64,000 nucleotides of DNA, taken from positions 33,947,790 through 34,011,789 of the forward strand of contig NC_065541.1 of NCBI RefSeq assembly GCF_932294415.1, given 5' to 3'. The notes under the pieces were generated by a model. It did no database searches and was not told the DNA's origin. It saw nothing but the letters and a program-made list of their open reading frames with translations. This DNA comes from Quercus robur. Lineage: Eukaryota > Streptophyta > Magnoliopsida > Fagales > Fagaceae. Position numbers and translations under genes: made by a program. How positions within the stretch are numbered: position 1 is the first letter of the stretch; the number at the start of each line of letters is the position of its first letter. Shown here piece after piece: positions 22,184-33,741 of this stretch.

Positions 22184-23572
22184 GTTGTTGAAAAAGCCAT
22201 CAACCAAAAAATACATAGACTGATAATGCCACAAATATTGAAAAATATTCAAAGAGAACCCCCCCAAAAAAAAAATCAATGTAAGGAAAACGGAAACAAG
22301 AATCACCTGGACTGTGGAATTTGAAAAGCATTGGATGATTTCTTTAAAACCTAAAGCAACAGCAAAGAATATAGAGACTGAGAATCAATATGACAATACC
22401 TTAATAGCAATGAAACTTTATATCACGAAAAAAAAAAGCCCCAAATAAGTTGCAAATATCAAACATTTCATTTTCTCTATATTCAATTTGTCAGCAACTA
22501 ATCAAATATTATAACCTAAAAATCAAAGATCCAATGTAAATTTTGAGCAAAAAAGGAAGTGTGGCGGCTTGAGTTGAGTGCTGATGCAAATCTTATCTCT
22601 AAAGTTCTTCATCTCTGTATAAAAATCAGATATACTGTCATTACACAACAACTCATTATACTGTCAGATATAAAATTTGTTTAACAACATAGTCAAAAAA
22701 AGTGTTAATTCTGATTTTATAATCTCTAAACCAAAACCTACCACTAAAAAGATATCTTTCATAGCAATCATTCAAATTGCAAATTTTTTTATACAAATTT
22801 AAATAATACTCATTGAACAAATTGAATAAGGAATCTTGTACAGCCAATATATAAAATGCACAATCATTAAAGATTTGATATCCAATATCCAAAGGTACTT
22901 ACTTGCTTCCTAATAACTTGAAATTGCTCCAATTTGATTGCATCCAAATATTGAAGAAACTACAACATAATAAACATTATGGGTGATTATTATTTCCTGA
23001 TTATCCAAATAACTACCTTTTACGAAATAAAATTAAACTGATATTAAAAAAATAAAAATAAAAAGCCCCAACACAGTCCACATGAGGAGACACAATATAT
23101 GTAGGCTTTTAACCTTAGAGAGGATATAGAGATGTGGTTGAAAGGACATATTGTTTGGACTAAAGAACTAAAATTCCAAACAATAAATCTAATTCGCGAG
23201 GTAATCCATCAACTACAAAACCCAATGGCAGTATCATCTGTTGGAATATTTTTACATAAAATACAATATTTTAAATATTGATTAATATTTGATTTAAGTG
23301 ATTTAATATTTATTCATTTTAATTAATTGGTTTTAACCATTGCCTTAATTGGCTTGTTAATGTCAAACGTTTTTTTTAAGGTGCACAACTATTTTGTTAC
23401 TGTTGATATATATATAATGTGTATTTGGTTCAATTTAACTGCCTTTTACTATCCATTTATAGGATAGTCAAAGCACATCAACGTTTGTATTGTATCATTG
23501 ATTTGATGAGTCAAATAATATATGGAAAGAAATTATGTCTAATTTAATTCCATTAAACATGGTTTGTAATAA
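22184..23572. other. AT-rich intergenic stretch
   Basis: No gene or clear repeat recognised. It contains an A-run at 22264-22275 and short AT microsatellite pieces. It ends at the left target duplication of the LINE. Confidence 0.45.
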
Positions 23573-25171
23573 CTAATGGCACTTTTTCTTTTCTTTTTTT
23601 TGAGAAACCAATCGTGAAAATTCATTAATTGGGGGTGGCAACCAATGAGTTGGATGAAAGTCTGCTTCATGCATCGGTGCTAGGTCCTGTGCCATATGAA
23701 ATTCATGAAGGCATTGAATAGCGTCGATATAAATTTTTCCAATGGGCACTGTCACCGTCCCAAATTTCCTTGCATTCCGATTGTGCCAAATACTCCATCC
23801 GAAATAAGCGAATTACTCAGCCACTCTCGGATTTTTTTTGCGCAAAGAATCATTAAAGCAAGTCACGGAAGCACCTGAATTTTTCCCACAAGAAAGGTCA
23901 GCATTGTTGCAGCTCCCACCAAGTATCTTTTACCAGCGGGCAGCCCCAGATTCCATGGATCGTATCCTCAGTGTCATCACCACAGCGCTCACAAGTCGAT
24001 TCCGAAATGATATTCCGTTTCTGCAAATTTTTCTTTGTAGGAAAAGAATCGTTGGAAGCACGCCATAAGAAATGCCGTATTTTATTTGGCACATTCAGCG
24101 ACCACAGCTGCCTCCAGAACTGTTTGTGCGCCGTCGGGTTAGATGGACCAGGTTCTGAAAGTTCGCCCTCGTTTGAGAGAAGATGATATGCGGACTTGGT
24201 AGAGTAACAGCCATTGCTTGTGGCAGACCAGATGAGCTTGTCCTCGGTGCCGGTGGTGCTTAGATGTATGCTGATAATTGCCTCTGCTTCGTGAGGAAGG
24301 AATTCCTCTCTCACTCTATCTTCTAACCACCTGCCACTTTCCTCGTCAATGAGAGCACAGACCCTTGTGTTGTTGGGGAAGTTTTTTTGAGGCGATATCA
24401 CACGGCTTGCTTGTAAATCCGGAAGCCATTTATCCCCACGGATCCTCACACATTTTCCATCTCCTATCCTCCACTTCGAACCCAACCAAACTACCCTCCT
24501 TACTTTTAGGATACTTTGCCAAGCGTATGACCCATTCAACTTCACCCCCTCCTCTAGGATAGTGAAATTCTAGAAATATTTTGATTTGAAGACTTTATAG
24601 AAAAGGGAATCTTTATTGTGGAGCAATCGCCATACCTGTTTGCCTAACATAGCAAGGTTGAAATTTTCACCATCCTTGAAGCCTAAACCCCCTTGGCCTT
24701 TCGGTTTGCATAGTTTCTTCCATCCCACCCAGTGTGTTTTCCTTTTATCTCCCTTGTAGCCCCACCAAAATTTCCTAATTAGAGCTTCAACATCTTTGCA
24801 TAAACTCTTTAGGATTTTGAAACATCCCATGGTGAAAGTAGGCATTGCTTGAAGGACCTCTTTTATCAAATCTTCTCTACCACCTTGCGACAATAGTCTT
24901 TCCTTCTAGCCTTGCATTTTATGTCAAATCAATTCCCAAATGTAACTGAAGCTTTGGTTTTTTGCTCTCCCCACAAATGATGACAGACCGAGGTATTTGT
25001 CATAATTAGAAGTGATCGCCACCCCTAGGAGGGTTTTGATATTTTCCTGCATGTGTGGGTTTGTATTGGGGCTGAAAAAAAGTTGTGTTTTGTCTCAGTT
25101 GATTTGCTGGACTAAAGCTTCTTCATATTGTTGCAGGACCTCCAAAATAGTGGCACACTCTTGAGCAATCG

Positions 25172-25305
25172 CCATTATCACCCTATCTATTTCTACTATC
25201 TACAAAGGAGGGTGACACTCCTTTGATTGAACCTGAATTTTCAACTTGTTGTATGAGAGAATGTATCCCTTCTGCACATAGTAGAAATAGATAGGGTGAT
25301 AATGG
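25172..25305. repeat. 28 bp perfect inverted repeat inside LINE RT
   Basis: 25172-25199 and 25278-25305 are exact reverse complements, separated by 78 bp. The right arm is part of the normal RT block GDPLSPYLFLLCAEG; the left arm is foreign to RT and sits where the catalytic FADD motif is expected. Confidence 0.85.
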
Positions 25306-26315
25306 ATCCCCTTGACGGAGGCCTCTGCTAGGGGTGAAATTACCATATGGTTCACCATTTACCAAAATAGAGAGAGAAATAGATCTGATACTAGAGCTGA
25401 TAAGTGAGATACACCTACTATTAAAACCCAATTTTTTCATTTATTTTTCTAGGAAAATCCATTCCACTCTATCGTAAGCTTTACTCATGTCAAGTTTTAG
25501 GGCCATCAACCCCGTTTTTCCTTTTCTCTTAAATTTTAGGTGGTGGAGAGTTTCAAAATCTACAAGGATTTTATCAGAGATCAATCTGTTTGACAGGAAG
25601 GCACTTTGTGATTCTGAGACTAAATTGGGGAGTACTTTTTTTAGATGGTTGGATATGGTTTTGGACACAATTTTATATAGGACATTGCAAAGGCTTATTG
25701 GACGGAAGTCCTTGGCTTTGCAGGCAATTTAGTTTTTGGGATCAGTGAAATGAATGTATGATTTAGGCTATTAGGCATGGACCTCGAATTTAAAATTTTT
25801 AGAGAAGCATCAATCACATCCTTGCCAATAAAATTCCAACAAGACTTGAAAAAAATTGGAGACATACCATCTGGTCTTGGTGCTGTTAATGACTTCATCT
25901 ATTTCAAGGCATGTTCCACCTTCTCTGCAGTGTAATCCCAAGTCAAGTCAGCATTCATCAATGGGGTAACCTTTGTGTCAATTCCTTGAAGAATCTGCTC
26001 AAAGCTTAAGGGAGAAGTGGAGGCAAAAATTTGCTTGAAATAATCCGCCAACACCTCTCCAATCTGCTTGTCACCAACCACCACTGCCCCTTAATCCAAA
26101 ATTAATTTGGAGATAAAGTTTCCTTTGTTGCATTGGGTAGCTCAGCTATGAAAATAGCTTGTGTTCATATCCCCACTCTTCAACCAATCCACCCTTGATC
26201 TTTGATGCCACAAATAATCTTCCTTCACCATAAGGTCATACACATCGCCTCTTAGAGACCGAACTTGTTCATGATTAGTCCCTGCCATCGACATGAGTTC
26301 TGCTTGTGCTAACTG

Positions 26316-26341
26316 TTTTTTTTTTTTTTTTTTTTTTTTTT
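26316..26341 (-). repeat. poly(A) expansion in LINE ORF2
   Basis: A run of about 26-28 A on the minus strand codes poly-lysine between the endonuclease and RT regions. Frames differ on the two sides. No direct repeat flanks it, so slippage from a lysine-rich stretch is more likely than insertion. Confidence 0.7.
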
Positions 26342-27242
26342 TGAGATAACAATCGGCGAATATTGTTGAAAGAAAGCCTGCTCCATTTTTGCAAACTCAA
26401 ATGGCAAGCATCAACCTTGTACATTAGCCTGTCAACCGGTTCCTTAACATTTTTTCCTTCCCATGCAGATTTGATAATCCCCTCACATCTTTCATCTTTC
26501 AACCATACCGCCTCAAAACGAAAAGGCCTAGATTTCTTGTAAAATCTAACACTTTCATCGTTAGAACATAACCACAATGGACAATGGTCAGATAATGTAC
26601 CTTCAATGTGGTGGATTCAAACCGTTGGAAACAATTCAGTCCATGATGGAGTTGCTACCCCTTTATCCAGCCGAATCCATATCATCTCTCCATCAAAGTG
26701 ATTATTACACCATGTGAAAGGTGACCCAACAAAACCCAAATCCCAGAATCCACAAAAATCTAAAGCATCCCTGAATTCTCTTATCTGATGTTCCTGTCGT
26801 AGAGCACCCCCCTTCTTCTCTTCGGCTTTGGTGATTTCATTGAAATCCCCCACACACAACCAAGGCAAATCCATCTTCAAACAAAGGTGTGCCCAAGAAT
26901 GTTCCCGGTTGGCCGTTACTGGGTTTCTGTAAAAACCCGTTAACTGCTAGGAGTCATCCATTCCTGGGTTAACTACTACATCAATGAATATTGGTGTTGA
27001 ATTTATTACTTTGAGATTAATTCCATCCTTCCAATAGAGTGCCAAGCCACCACTTGTGTTGACCCTTGGCTCAATGAAAACGTTCTCTATATGTAGCTTT
27101 GAACAAAGTTTCTTTAAGTGGCTGTCCTTTGATCTAGTCTCCATGAGAAAAAGTATAGAAGGGGAATATTTTTTCACCAACTCAATGAGCTCCAGAACTG
27201 CATGTGGTTGTCCCAATCCACGACAGTTCCAACTTAAGCAAT

Positions 27243-28744
27243 TCATTGGATTTGGCAGGGCTGATTAACAGCCTCCACCACTTTGGAATAATCATCATGA
27301 ACAACCTGGATTGTTTGTTGTCGTTTGGAAGGGGAATCTGATGAATATGTGTATTGGCGTTTTCTACCAAAGAGAAGTTCAGGTCCTGGAAGTTTTTGAG
27401 AGAGTCCAACGTCACATGTTTTACGAAACCAAGTGGGTAAAATTCGAAGTTTTGCTGCTAAGTTTGAAACACTAGCCAACTCTTTGGGGTTATGTGAGTC
27501 ATTTAAGTTGCCATGGTTTTGATTAATACTTGTGGCACGTGAGTTGGTTTTGTTTGAATTGGGATTGGACTCTTCAATGTTGTCGTATTTTGCCAACTCT
27601 GCATCAATTTCATTTAATCGTGTATTGAAATCCTTATCATCAGAGGCAACAACGGCTTGTGGAGTAAAAAAGGCTGTAATTGTGTTTGAAAGCAAATCAA
27701 CTACTTTATGATGGTTATCAAAAACGGCTTAGGGATTAAATGCTAACTCATTGCCACAGTTTGTACTCTACATTAATTCTGTTTGAGTCTTAATCGTATG
27801 ATTAATTCCAGGATGTGCATTATGCACTTAATTGTGACCGATCAAATTGCCTGAATCGTTTCCTTCCCCCCTACTCCAGTCACTGGCTTGCTTCGCTTCC
27901 CTGATTTTTAACGAATCTTGCCCTATTTCATTGAAGTCCATGGATGAGGATGATTGAGGAGCTGTAGATTTCTTCTTTGTCGAGTAGAAACCCGGGACTG
28001 TCATATCGGTCTTTCTAGTCATGATGAAGGCCAGAGCCTTAAACTTGAATCAAATTTTCTGTCCTCTGGCTTTAGCGTGCCCTTACTATCAATCCAAATC
28101 TCGCAATCCTTGTCATCATGAGTTAACCGACCACACCAATAACATAGGTTTGGTAAACGTTGGTACTTAAAACTTACCCAAATTTGTTTGCCATTCTCTA
28201 ATGAGATGAGGTGCCCACGACACAAAGGAAGGGATAAGTCTAGCTTCACCTTGAGCCACAGGAAATTTCCACCATCAACTTCCTTGAATTCCTTAGGTTG
28301 GAACACTTCTCCAATCATATTACTTATTTTTAAAGCCGCTTCCAAGGTCAAGTATTGTGGGGGAATGCCATGGAGTTGGACCCAAAAACTTGCATTGTCG
28401 AAATTGATTTCACCAACTGGAACTTCTTTGTCGTATCGCTGCATGACAACCAAATGCTTATCAAAACTCCATGGTTCACTTTAGAGGATTCTATCAACAT
28501 CCACCTTGTTGTCGAAAGTGAAAAGTATTATATGATCTCCATAATTTTGAATCTTGAACCCATTACATGACCTCCATAAAGGATTGAAAGTTTTTGCAAT
28601 AGCATCAATATTTAGGACTCTCTTTGTAAGAAACTTTGCGATGATGGAAAACTCCAAGGAGCAATCTTCATTGGTTAGATTGCATCCAGGACCCTCCCTG
28701 TCGGACAAGGTGAGACGACTCCAATTTTGAGTTAGAGCTTCCAT
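27243..28744 (-). pseudogene. LINE ORF1 (DUF4283 + CCHC zinc knuckle), decayed
   Basis: Nucleic-acid-binding protein of plant L1 elements. The N-terminal half has a DUF4283-like region (FSIIAKFLTKRVLNIDAIAKTF, then 'FWVQLHGIPPQYLT...KISNMIGEV'). The zinc knuckle CYWCGRLTHDDKDC follows near 28110. An in-frame TAA interrupts it at about 28481, and the frame changes near 28020 and in the 27700-27830 stretch. The last part (27695-27243) is low-complexity, rich in N and S. Its stop codon overlaps the ORF2 start as ATGA (27246-27243). Confidence 0.85.
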
Positions 28745-29018
28745 AGTCCCTAAAAGTAGAAGCTAACCAAATCTATTTTCTGTTTCCCAAGACCCCAAAA
28801 AAAAAAAACAATAGCCTAGGAGTACCCTTGATACTCCAAGGAACACACAAAACAACCTTCAAAATGAAGGGACAACCACAATTCTACTAGGCAAAAGAAA
28901 GTTGAAACCCAACTTTAGTTGCTATAGAGAAACCACTTCAGCCTTAGAAAAACAATGTCCCTCGTTTTCTTTATTTTTTAATAGAGTGGAGCTATACCTA
29001 ATGGCACTTTTCTTTTCT

Positions 29019-30285
29019 ATATATATAGCCCTATATCTATGTCCGGCTATGTATTATATATATATATATATATATAGGAGAACAACTTTTTTATCCTAAT
29101 ATATTTTCATATAATAGAAAACTATAATACATTTTATTTGTCTTTTTTCTTCGCTTGAAAAAATATATATCCCTACTACATTAATGTTGGGTAAAAGAAT
29201 GTACTATATTGAGAGCTTTCTATCCTACAAGTAGTGTAGGCTTGTAAGAATAATCAGCAAAAATGGCTAGGTTGTTGTATCTCGGGGCAACACACACAAT
29301 ATTTTAGTCTACTACATCGGAAACCCCGTAGACGCGTGTATCGTCTCAAGAAGTGACTTAGTCCACGCCTTAACCCCGCTATCTAAAGACATATGAATTG
29401 ACGGTAATTTGCTTCTAAAGTTATGAGATTAATTTGAAGCATCATCGAGGTAATATCTCTCCATTGTTCTCTAATTTTATAATAAATTATAATATAGGTG
29501 AATTATTATCATTTATATAATATGTTGAATGTTATGAAATTCAATTTATTTATTAATTATTGTTCTTTAGAACAACATCATCTATACTAATCCAACCAAT
29601 AATTGCACATGCATGAAAGAAAATTGTAATAAAAAAAAAAGTTCAATGCCAAAATAAATCAAAGTTGCTTGAAGGCAAGAGACAAACAGTTGAGAGTGGT
29701 GACTGGTTAAGAGAGGTTGCTGAAATGGGGACTGAGTGAGTGAGTGAGTGGGCTTCTCAATGGAGGAGGAAATATGGGTTGATACTTGATACTATACTTC
29801 TTTCTCCCAAACTTTCTCCCTCTTTATGTATTTGTCTCGTTCTCCTTGTCTCTCGTCTCTATCCATTCTCTCTCCTCATATCTATAGGAGTAATTAGAGA
29901 CCACAATTCTTATCTTTTGACTTCCATGTCTATCAAAGCAAGTGCACTGGATAAGTTAAAAAATGTGAACAAAAAGACAAAACAACCTTCAGAAAGAGCA
30001 ACAACAAAACGCAACACACATGACTCATGCCGTTTAATCCTTTTTGTAGTCGTTTTGCCAAACACAAGCACATCAACTGTCCTTTTTTATATAGAGTATG
30101 GATATGGGGATTTAGAACTTCTTATGTTCCTACATTGATCGTTTTTTATTAATTGGAAAGTATAGGAACACTTTTTTCTACCATTTTTAAGTATGTAGTA
30201 GTTAAGTGATGATTACTTTTCACCTAGTACTAATGGTGGACCCATGAGTAAGTGATGTAATTCAACTATAAGTTAAACCCCTTTT
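29019..30285. other. gene-free stretch with an unexplained GC patch
   Basis: It holds a (TA)n tract (29056-29076) and an AT-rich region. The patch 29275-29400 is clearly GC-richer than its surroundings and contains no frame or family I recognise. A frame at 29740-30138 begins in S/W-rich sequence but shows no domain. Confidence 0.4.
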
Positions 30286-30356
30286 GTAAGTGATGTAATT
30301 CAACCATAAATTAATTTTTTTTCTCAAAAAAGAAAAAAGAAAAAACCATAAGCTAA
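30248..30356. repeat. 38 bp tandem duplication with a micro-retroinsertion in its second copy
   Basis: GTAAGTGATGTAATTCAAC starts at 30248 and 30286. After the second copy, AACCATAAATTAA (30302-30314) and AACCATAAGCTAA (30344-30356) bracket 29 bases (30315-30343): T8 CTC A6 G A6 G A4. This has the TTCTC-A(n) end and the interrupted A tail seen in the L1 at 23595. Two mismatches in the bracketing repeats make it an older case. Confidence 0.6.
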
Positions 30357-30649
30357 CTTATGTACTAGTTGTGACAAAGTATGTGTTCCCTAGATTGGGA
30401 CAAAGCCAATTGAGTTCCTAATAACCCAGCCTAAAAGCCCCCTATTGTCCTTGAAAAAACCAAGGTTTTATATATATAAGGTTCTAGTCTTCTAGATTCA
30501 AAAATCAAAATTTCTTTACAATATTCCGAACTTTTCTAATATATGTTCATGAAAAAAAAATCCTTATATCTATTATTCAGCCTTAAATTTTAAAAATGGT
30601 ATAATATTGCACCATCCCAACAAATGCACCAAATTTTGTGTTATCATTT

Positions 30650-33018
30650 TGTGAGAGACCTCGACAAAAGCATCCCTCAAAAAAAAAGATTCGGGTACCT
30701 TATGGGCCCCTCTCTTTTTAAGTAAGTGGTATGGAGTCGCCACTTATTTTCTTTCATACAAAAAATAAGAAAAACTAAATATATTCAAATACATGACTGA
30801 ATTGTTCTCTTCATTGATTGAATAAATATTACATATCTTGAAAAACTTTAAAATTACATAGCTTTGGGGTCCTAGTTACAATCTACCAAAAATACATGGC
30901 TTATTGTCCTAGTTACATTCTACCCAAAAAACAAACAAAGACAGTGTTATATCTACTTAACCAAAGACCTAAATCTGAATGCTAGGTTATGAAATGGGAA
31001 GGTGTTAGACACTCATTCTATCCAGACAGAGTCTGGTCTTCTAGACTCTTGTGACCAATATACTATGTTATGCATGTCATGAATGATATGTTGTACATGT
31101 GAAACAAAAATTAAATCACACAAATTTATTTATGAATGTATCCTCCTTTTGTTTAAAAAATTTTAGATCTGTTTTAATGATTAAAAAAAATTGATTTTGA
31201 CTTATAAAAAAATTCATATGTGTTTTTATATGCGTGAAAAAAAAAGGTTTTTGAAGAGAAAATTCAGATTTGTTTATATTAATAAAACACAAAGTCTTTT
31301 GGTTTGTTAAAAAAATTCAAATTTGTTTTTTTAAGAGATAGAAAAAAATGGTTTTGAGTTTTGTAAAAGATCAGATCTGTTTTGATGATGATAAAAAAAA
31401 AAGGTTTTTTATGTAACAGAAAAAATCAGATCTATTTCTATATTTGAAAAAAGACATATTTTTTATGAAGAGGATCTCATTCACAAAATAATTTCATGTT
31501 ACATGACTCAAACAAAACAACAATTCATGATCTTTTTCTTTATTTCAAAAATCTACATGCGTTAAAAAATCAGATCTGTATCTAAAGAAGATACAAAATT
31601 CGTTCTTTATTTTAAGAAAAATTCAGATCTACATCTAATAAAGATGTAGATCAGTTTTTTTGATGAAAAATTCAAATCTACATCTAAAAAATGTAGATCT
31701 ATTTTATTTTGATGAAAAACTCAGATCTACATCTAACAAAGATGTAGATCTGTTTTATTTTGATGAAAAACTTAGATCTACATCTAAGAAAGATGTAGAT
31801 CCATTTTATTTGTAGATCCGTTTTATTTATTTTTAAAAATCAATTTAGTACATGCAGATCTCTAAAACTAAGAAACAGATTATAGTAATGATAAAAGAAT
31901 CAAGAACATATTTTGATAATCTGAATTAACAAATCAGAGCATGAATATTTAAAACAAGAAAGCATGCATCATCATGATGAAAGAACATACAAACAAAAGG
32001 GTTAGAAAGCAACTTCTTGCATTAGCACTCTTCTACTTGAGAGGATGTTTTAGGGTTCAAAGAAACTTGTTTAGCTATCTTTGAAACCTAAAAACCCTAA
32101 TTCTTCTAGCAAATCTCAGAGAGGATCAATTAACCTCAGCAATTTGTGAGTCTCCAAAACGCATGCCTCTCAGAGTGTAAAAAAAAAAGGGTGCTGAATT
32201 TTGAGGTTCAGTTTCTATTTATAGAGGCCAGAAGACTCTAAAAAATTGGTATGGACGATTAGGGTTTGAATCCGAACACATCCTTTTGCAAAAAGATCGA
32301 AAAGGGTATGCATAATTGTCACTCGAAGGCCGTTGGGCCAAAGCCCATCAAGGAAATTCGGCCCCTTTAGAGTGTCATTCGGCACTCCAAAAGTGTTGAA
32401 TTGGCCCTATGGCTCCGAGTGCACTTTCGTGTTCGGGTGCCGTTTGGACTCCTCTTCTAGGGTTTTTTGGCCGATCCTTGTACCTAGATGCGTTTTCATC
32501 CTCCGTCTATGATTTTTCATCTATTTTTTGGATAATTCAGGATATTTAAGGACAATTATCTTGTAGATAAATATCCTAAAATAAATCTTGATAAAGTTCA
32601 GATTATCCACAATTTTATTGTTATCCAATCATCCATTTTATTCCCATGCATGCATCCCTATTTTAAACACTAATTATCAATCAATCACAAAATTATTTAA
32701 TTAATTTTAATTGATCATGTGTGGTCGATTCTACCTAGACACAATGCATGTTGACCGTGCAAACTTGATCATGCGATATTTTTCAATCTGATAGTCCGAT
32801 TTGATAACCGGAAACACCGCTGCAATTGTTAAAATCTCAAGATCATTTTTATGATATGCAATGAATGAATTAATGCATGTAATGCAAAGACAAAATGATG
32901 TAAGTAATGCAAGAACAAATTGATGCATGTAATGCAATTATGATTTTGGGGGTACATGGATTGGTCATTCAAGTCATTCTCCTTGATTAAATCATGAGTG
33001 CAAAATTAAGTATCTACA
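30650..33018. repeat. large solo LTR (probable Ty3/gypsy)
   Basis: 2369 bp starting TGTGAGAGACC and ending GTATCTACA, with a perfect 5 bp target duplication CATTT (30645-30649 and 33019-33023). No primer site, polypurine tract or coding sequence lies inside, so it is a single LTR left after LTR-LTR recombination. It includes the phrase 'gtatggagtcgccact', which I know from LTRs of large plant gypsy elements, and an internal array of 'cagatctacatctaa..aagatgtagat' repeats (31430-31810). The intact duplication suggests moderate age. Orientation not fixed. Confidence 0.8.
31430..31815. repeat. degenerate tandem array inside the solo LTR
   Basis: A unit of about 50 bp built from GATGAAAAACTCAGATCTAC and 'atctaa.aaagatgtagatctgttttattt' recurs five to six times. 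Each unit has an internal inverted repeat (AGATCTACATCT / AGATGTAGATCT) able to form small hairpins. Confidence 0.8.
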
Positions 33019-33023
33019 CATTT

Positions 33024-33610
33024 TATTTCACTCTTCTACAATGTAATACTCCTATACTCTTTTAGGTATTTTGCAATAAAGACAATCTAAGATAGAAATA
33101 ATATACATTGATACTTTTTAATTGATTTAAAAATAAAAATAATAATAATGAAAAAAGTCATACAATCTCTTTAAAAAAAAATATCAATTTATGCATAGAA
33201 CATTTGAAAAAAAAAATGAGTATATTAACATTTAATTTAATACTTCTAAGTTAAATTAATTTTTTATTATTTTCAAACAATCAAATGATTTTTTTGATAT
33301 CTAAGTTTAGATTAATCTTTTAATTTCGAATACAAATTAATATATATTAATAACTTTTATTTATATGTTTTATTTGTGTGAAATATACTTATAGTGAACA
33401 CAAATTATAAAGTACTTTAAGCACAACCATGATTACATTAACTCTAAAACTAAACTTGGAAAAATAAATTGAAAATAGGCACAAAAAATAAATTATCTTA
33501 CATTTACATCATATAAGGGAGTCAAAATTTTTATTTAATCAATTAAATTTTTTTCACTTATATAAATTAATTTTGTCTTCAACCCCTCCCCCCTCCCCCC
33601 AAAAAAAACC
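33024..33610. other. AT-rich intergenic stretch
   Basis: No gene or recognisable element; it ends in a C/A-run (33583-33608). Confidence 0.45.
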
Positions 33611-33741
33611 CTTAACTCTACTGTTATTTGAAACTTTGAAGGCAAAAAATACATTTTTGGTCTTTATATTTTGGCCATATTTTCAATTTGGTCATCAACT
33701 TTTTTTAACTTTATTTTGATCCTTATATATTTAAACTTGTC

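Larger units (their letters stand above)
23605..27246 (-). pseudogene. LINE ORF2 (endonuclease, reverse transcriptase, zf-RVT), decayed
   Basis: Starts MNCLSWNCRGLGQPHAV (27246), the usual start of plant L1 endonucleases, with LCVGDFNEI near 26850. RT blocks: APRPDGMSPIFFK (about 25880), [53 protein letters not shown] (about 25300). zf-RVT: 'QFWRQLWSLNVPNKIRHFLWRA...CERCGDDTEDTIHGIWGCP' (about 24130-23920). An in-frame TAG lies near 26947. The frame changes near the A26 run (26316-26341), near 25690 and between 25440 and 24893. The RT FADD motif cannot be read; a short inverted repeat lies there. The tail ends HWLPPPINEF, the lead-in to an RNase H domain, then stops at the poly(A). Confidence 0.88.
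23573..29018 (-). mobile_element. L1-type LINE, near full length, with target-site duplication
   Basis: The element body is 23595-28997 (5.4 kb) on the minus strand. It is bracketed by CTAATGGCACTTTTTCTTTTCT at 23573-23594 and the same with one T fewer at 28998-29018. From its 5' end: a 250 bp leader, ORF1 (28744-27243), ORF2 with endonuclease, reverse transcriptase and zf-RVT regions (27246 to about 23605), then TTTCTC and an A-rich tail (A8 G A4 G...). A full 5' end plus intact duplication shows complete target-primed insertion. It is decayed by several stops and frame changes and is not active. Confidence 0.93.

Noticed and set aside
26316-26341. Micro-insertion inside the L1
   Set aside because: No flanking direct repeat, and neighbouring residues suit a natural lysine-rich linker.
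29740-30138. 132-codon reading frame
   Set aside because: No domain, no splice context, and it passes through tandem duplicated and low-complexity sequence.
31430-31815. CRISPR-like repeat array
   Set aside because: Units are degenerate and contiguous without unique spacers, in an LTR of a plant genome.
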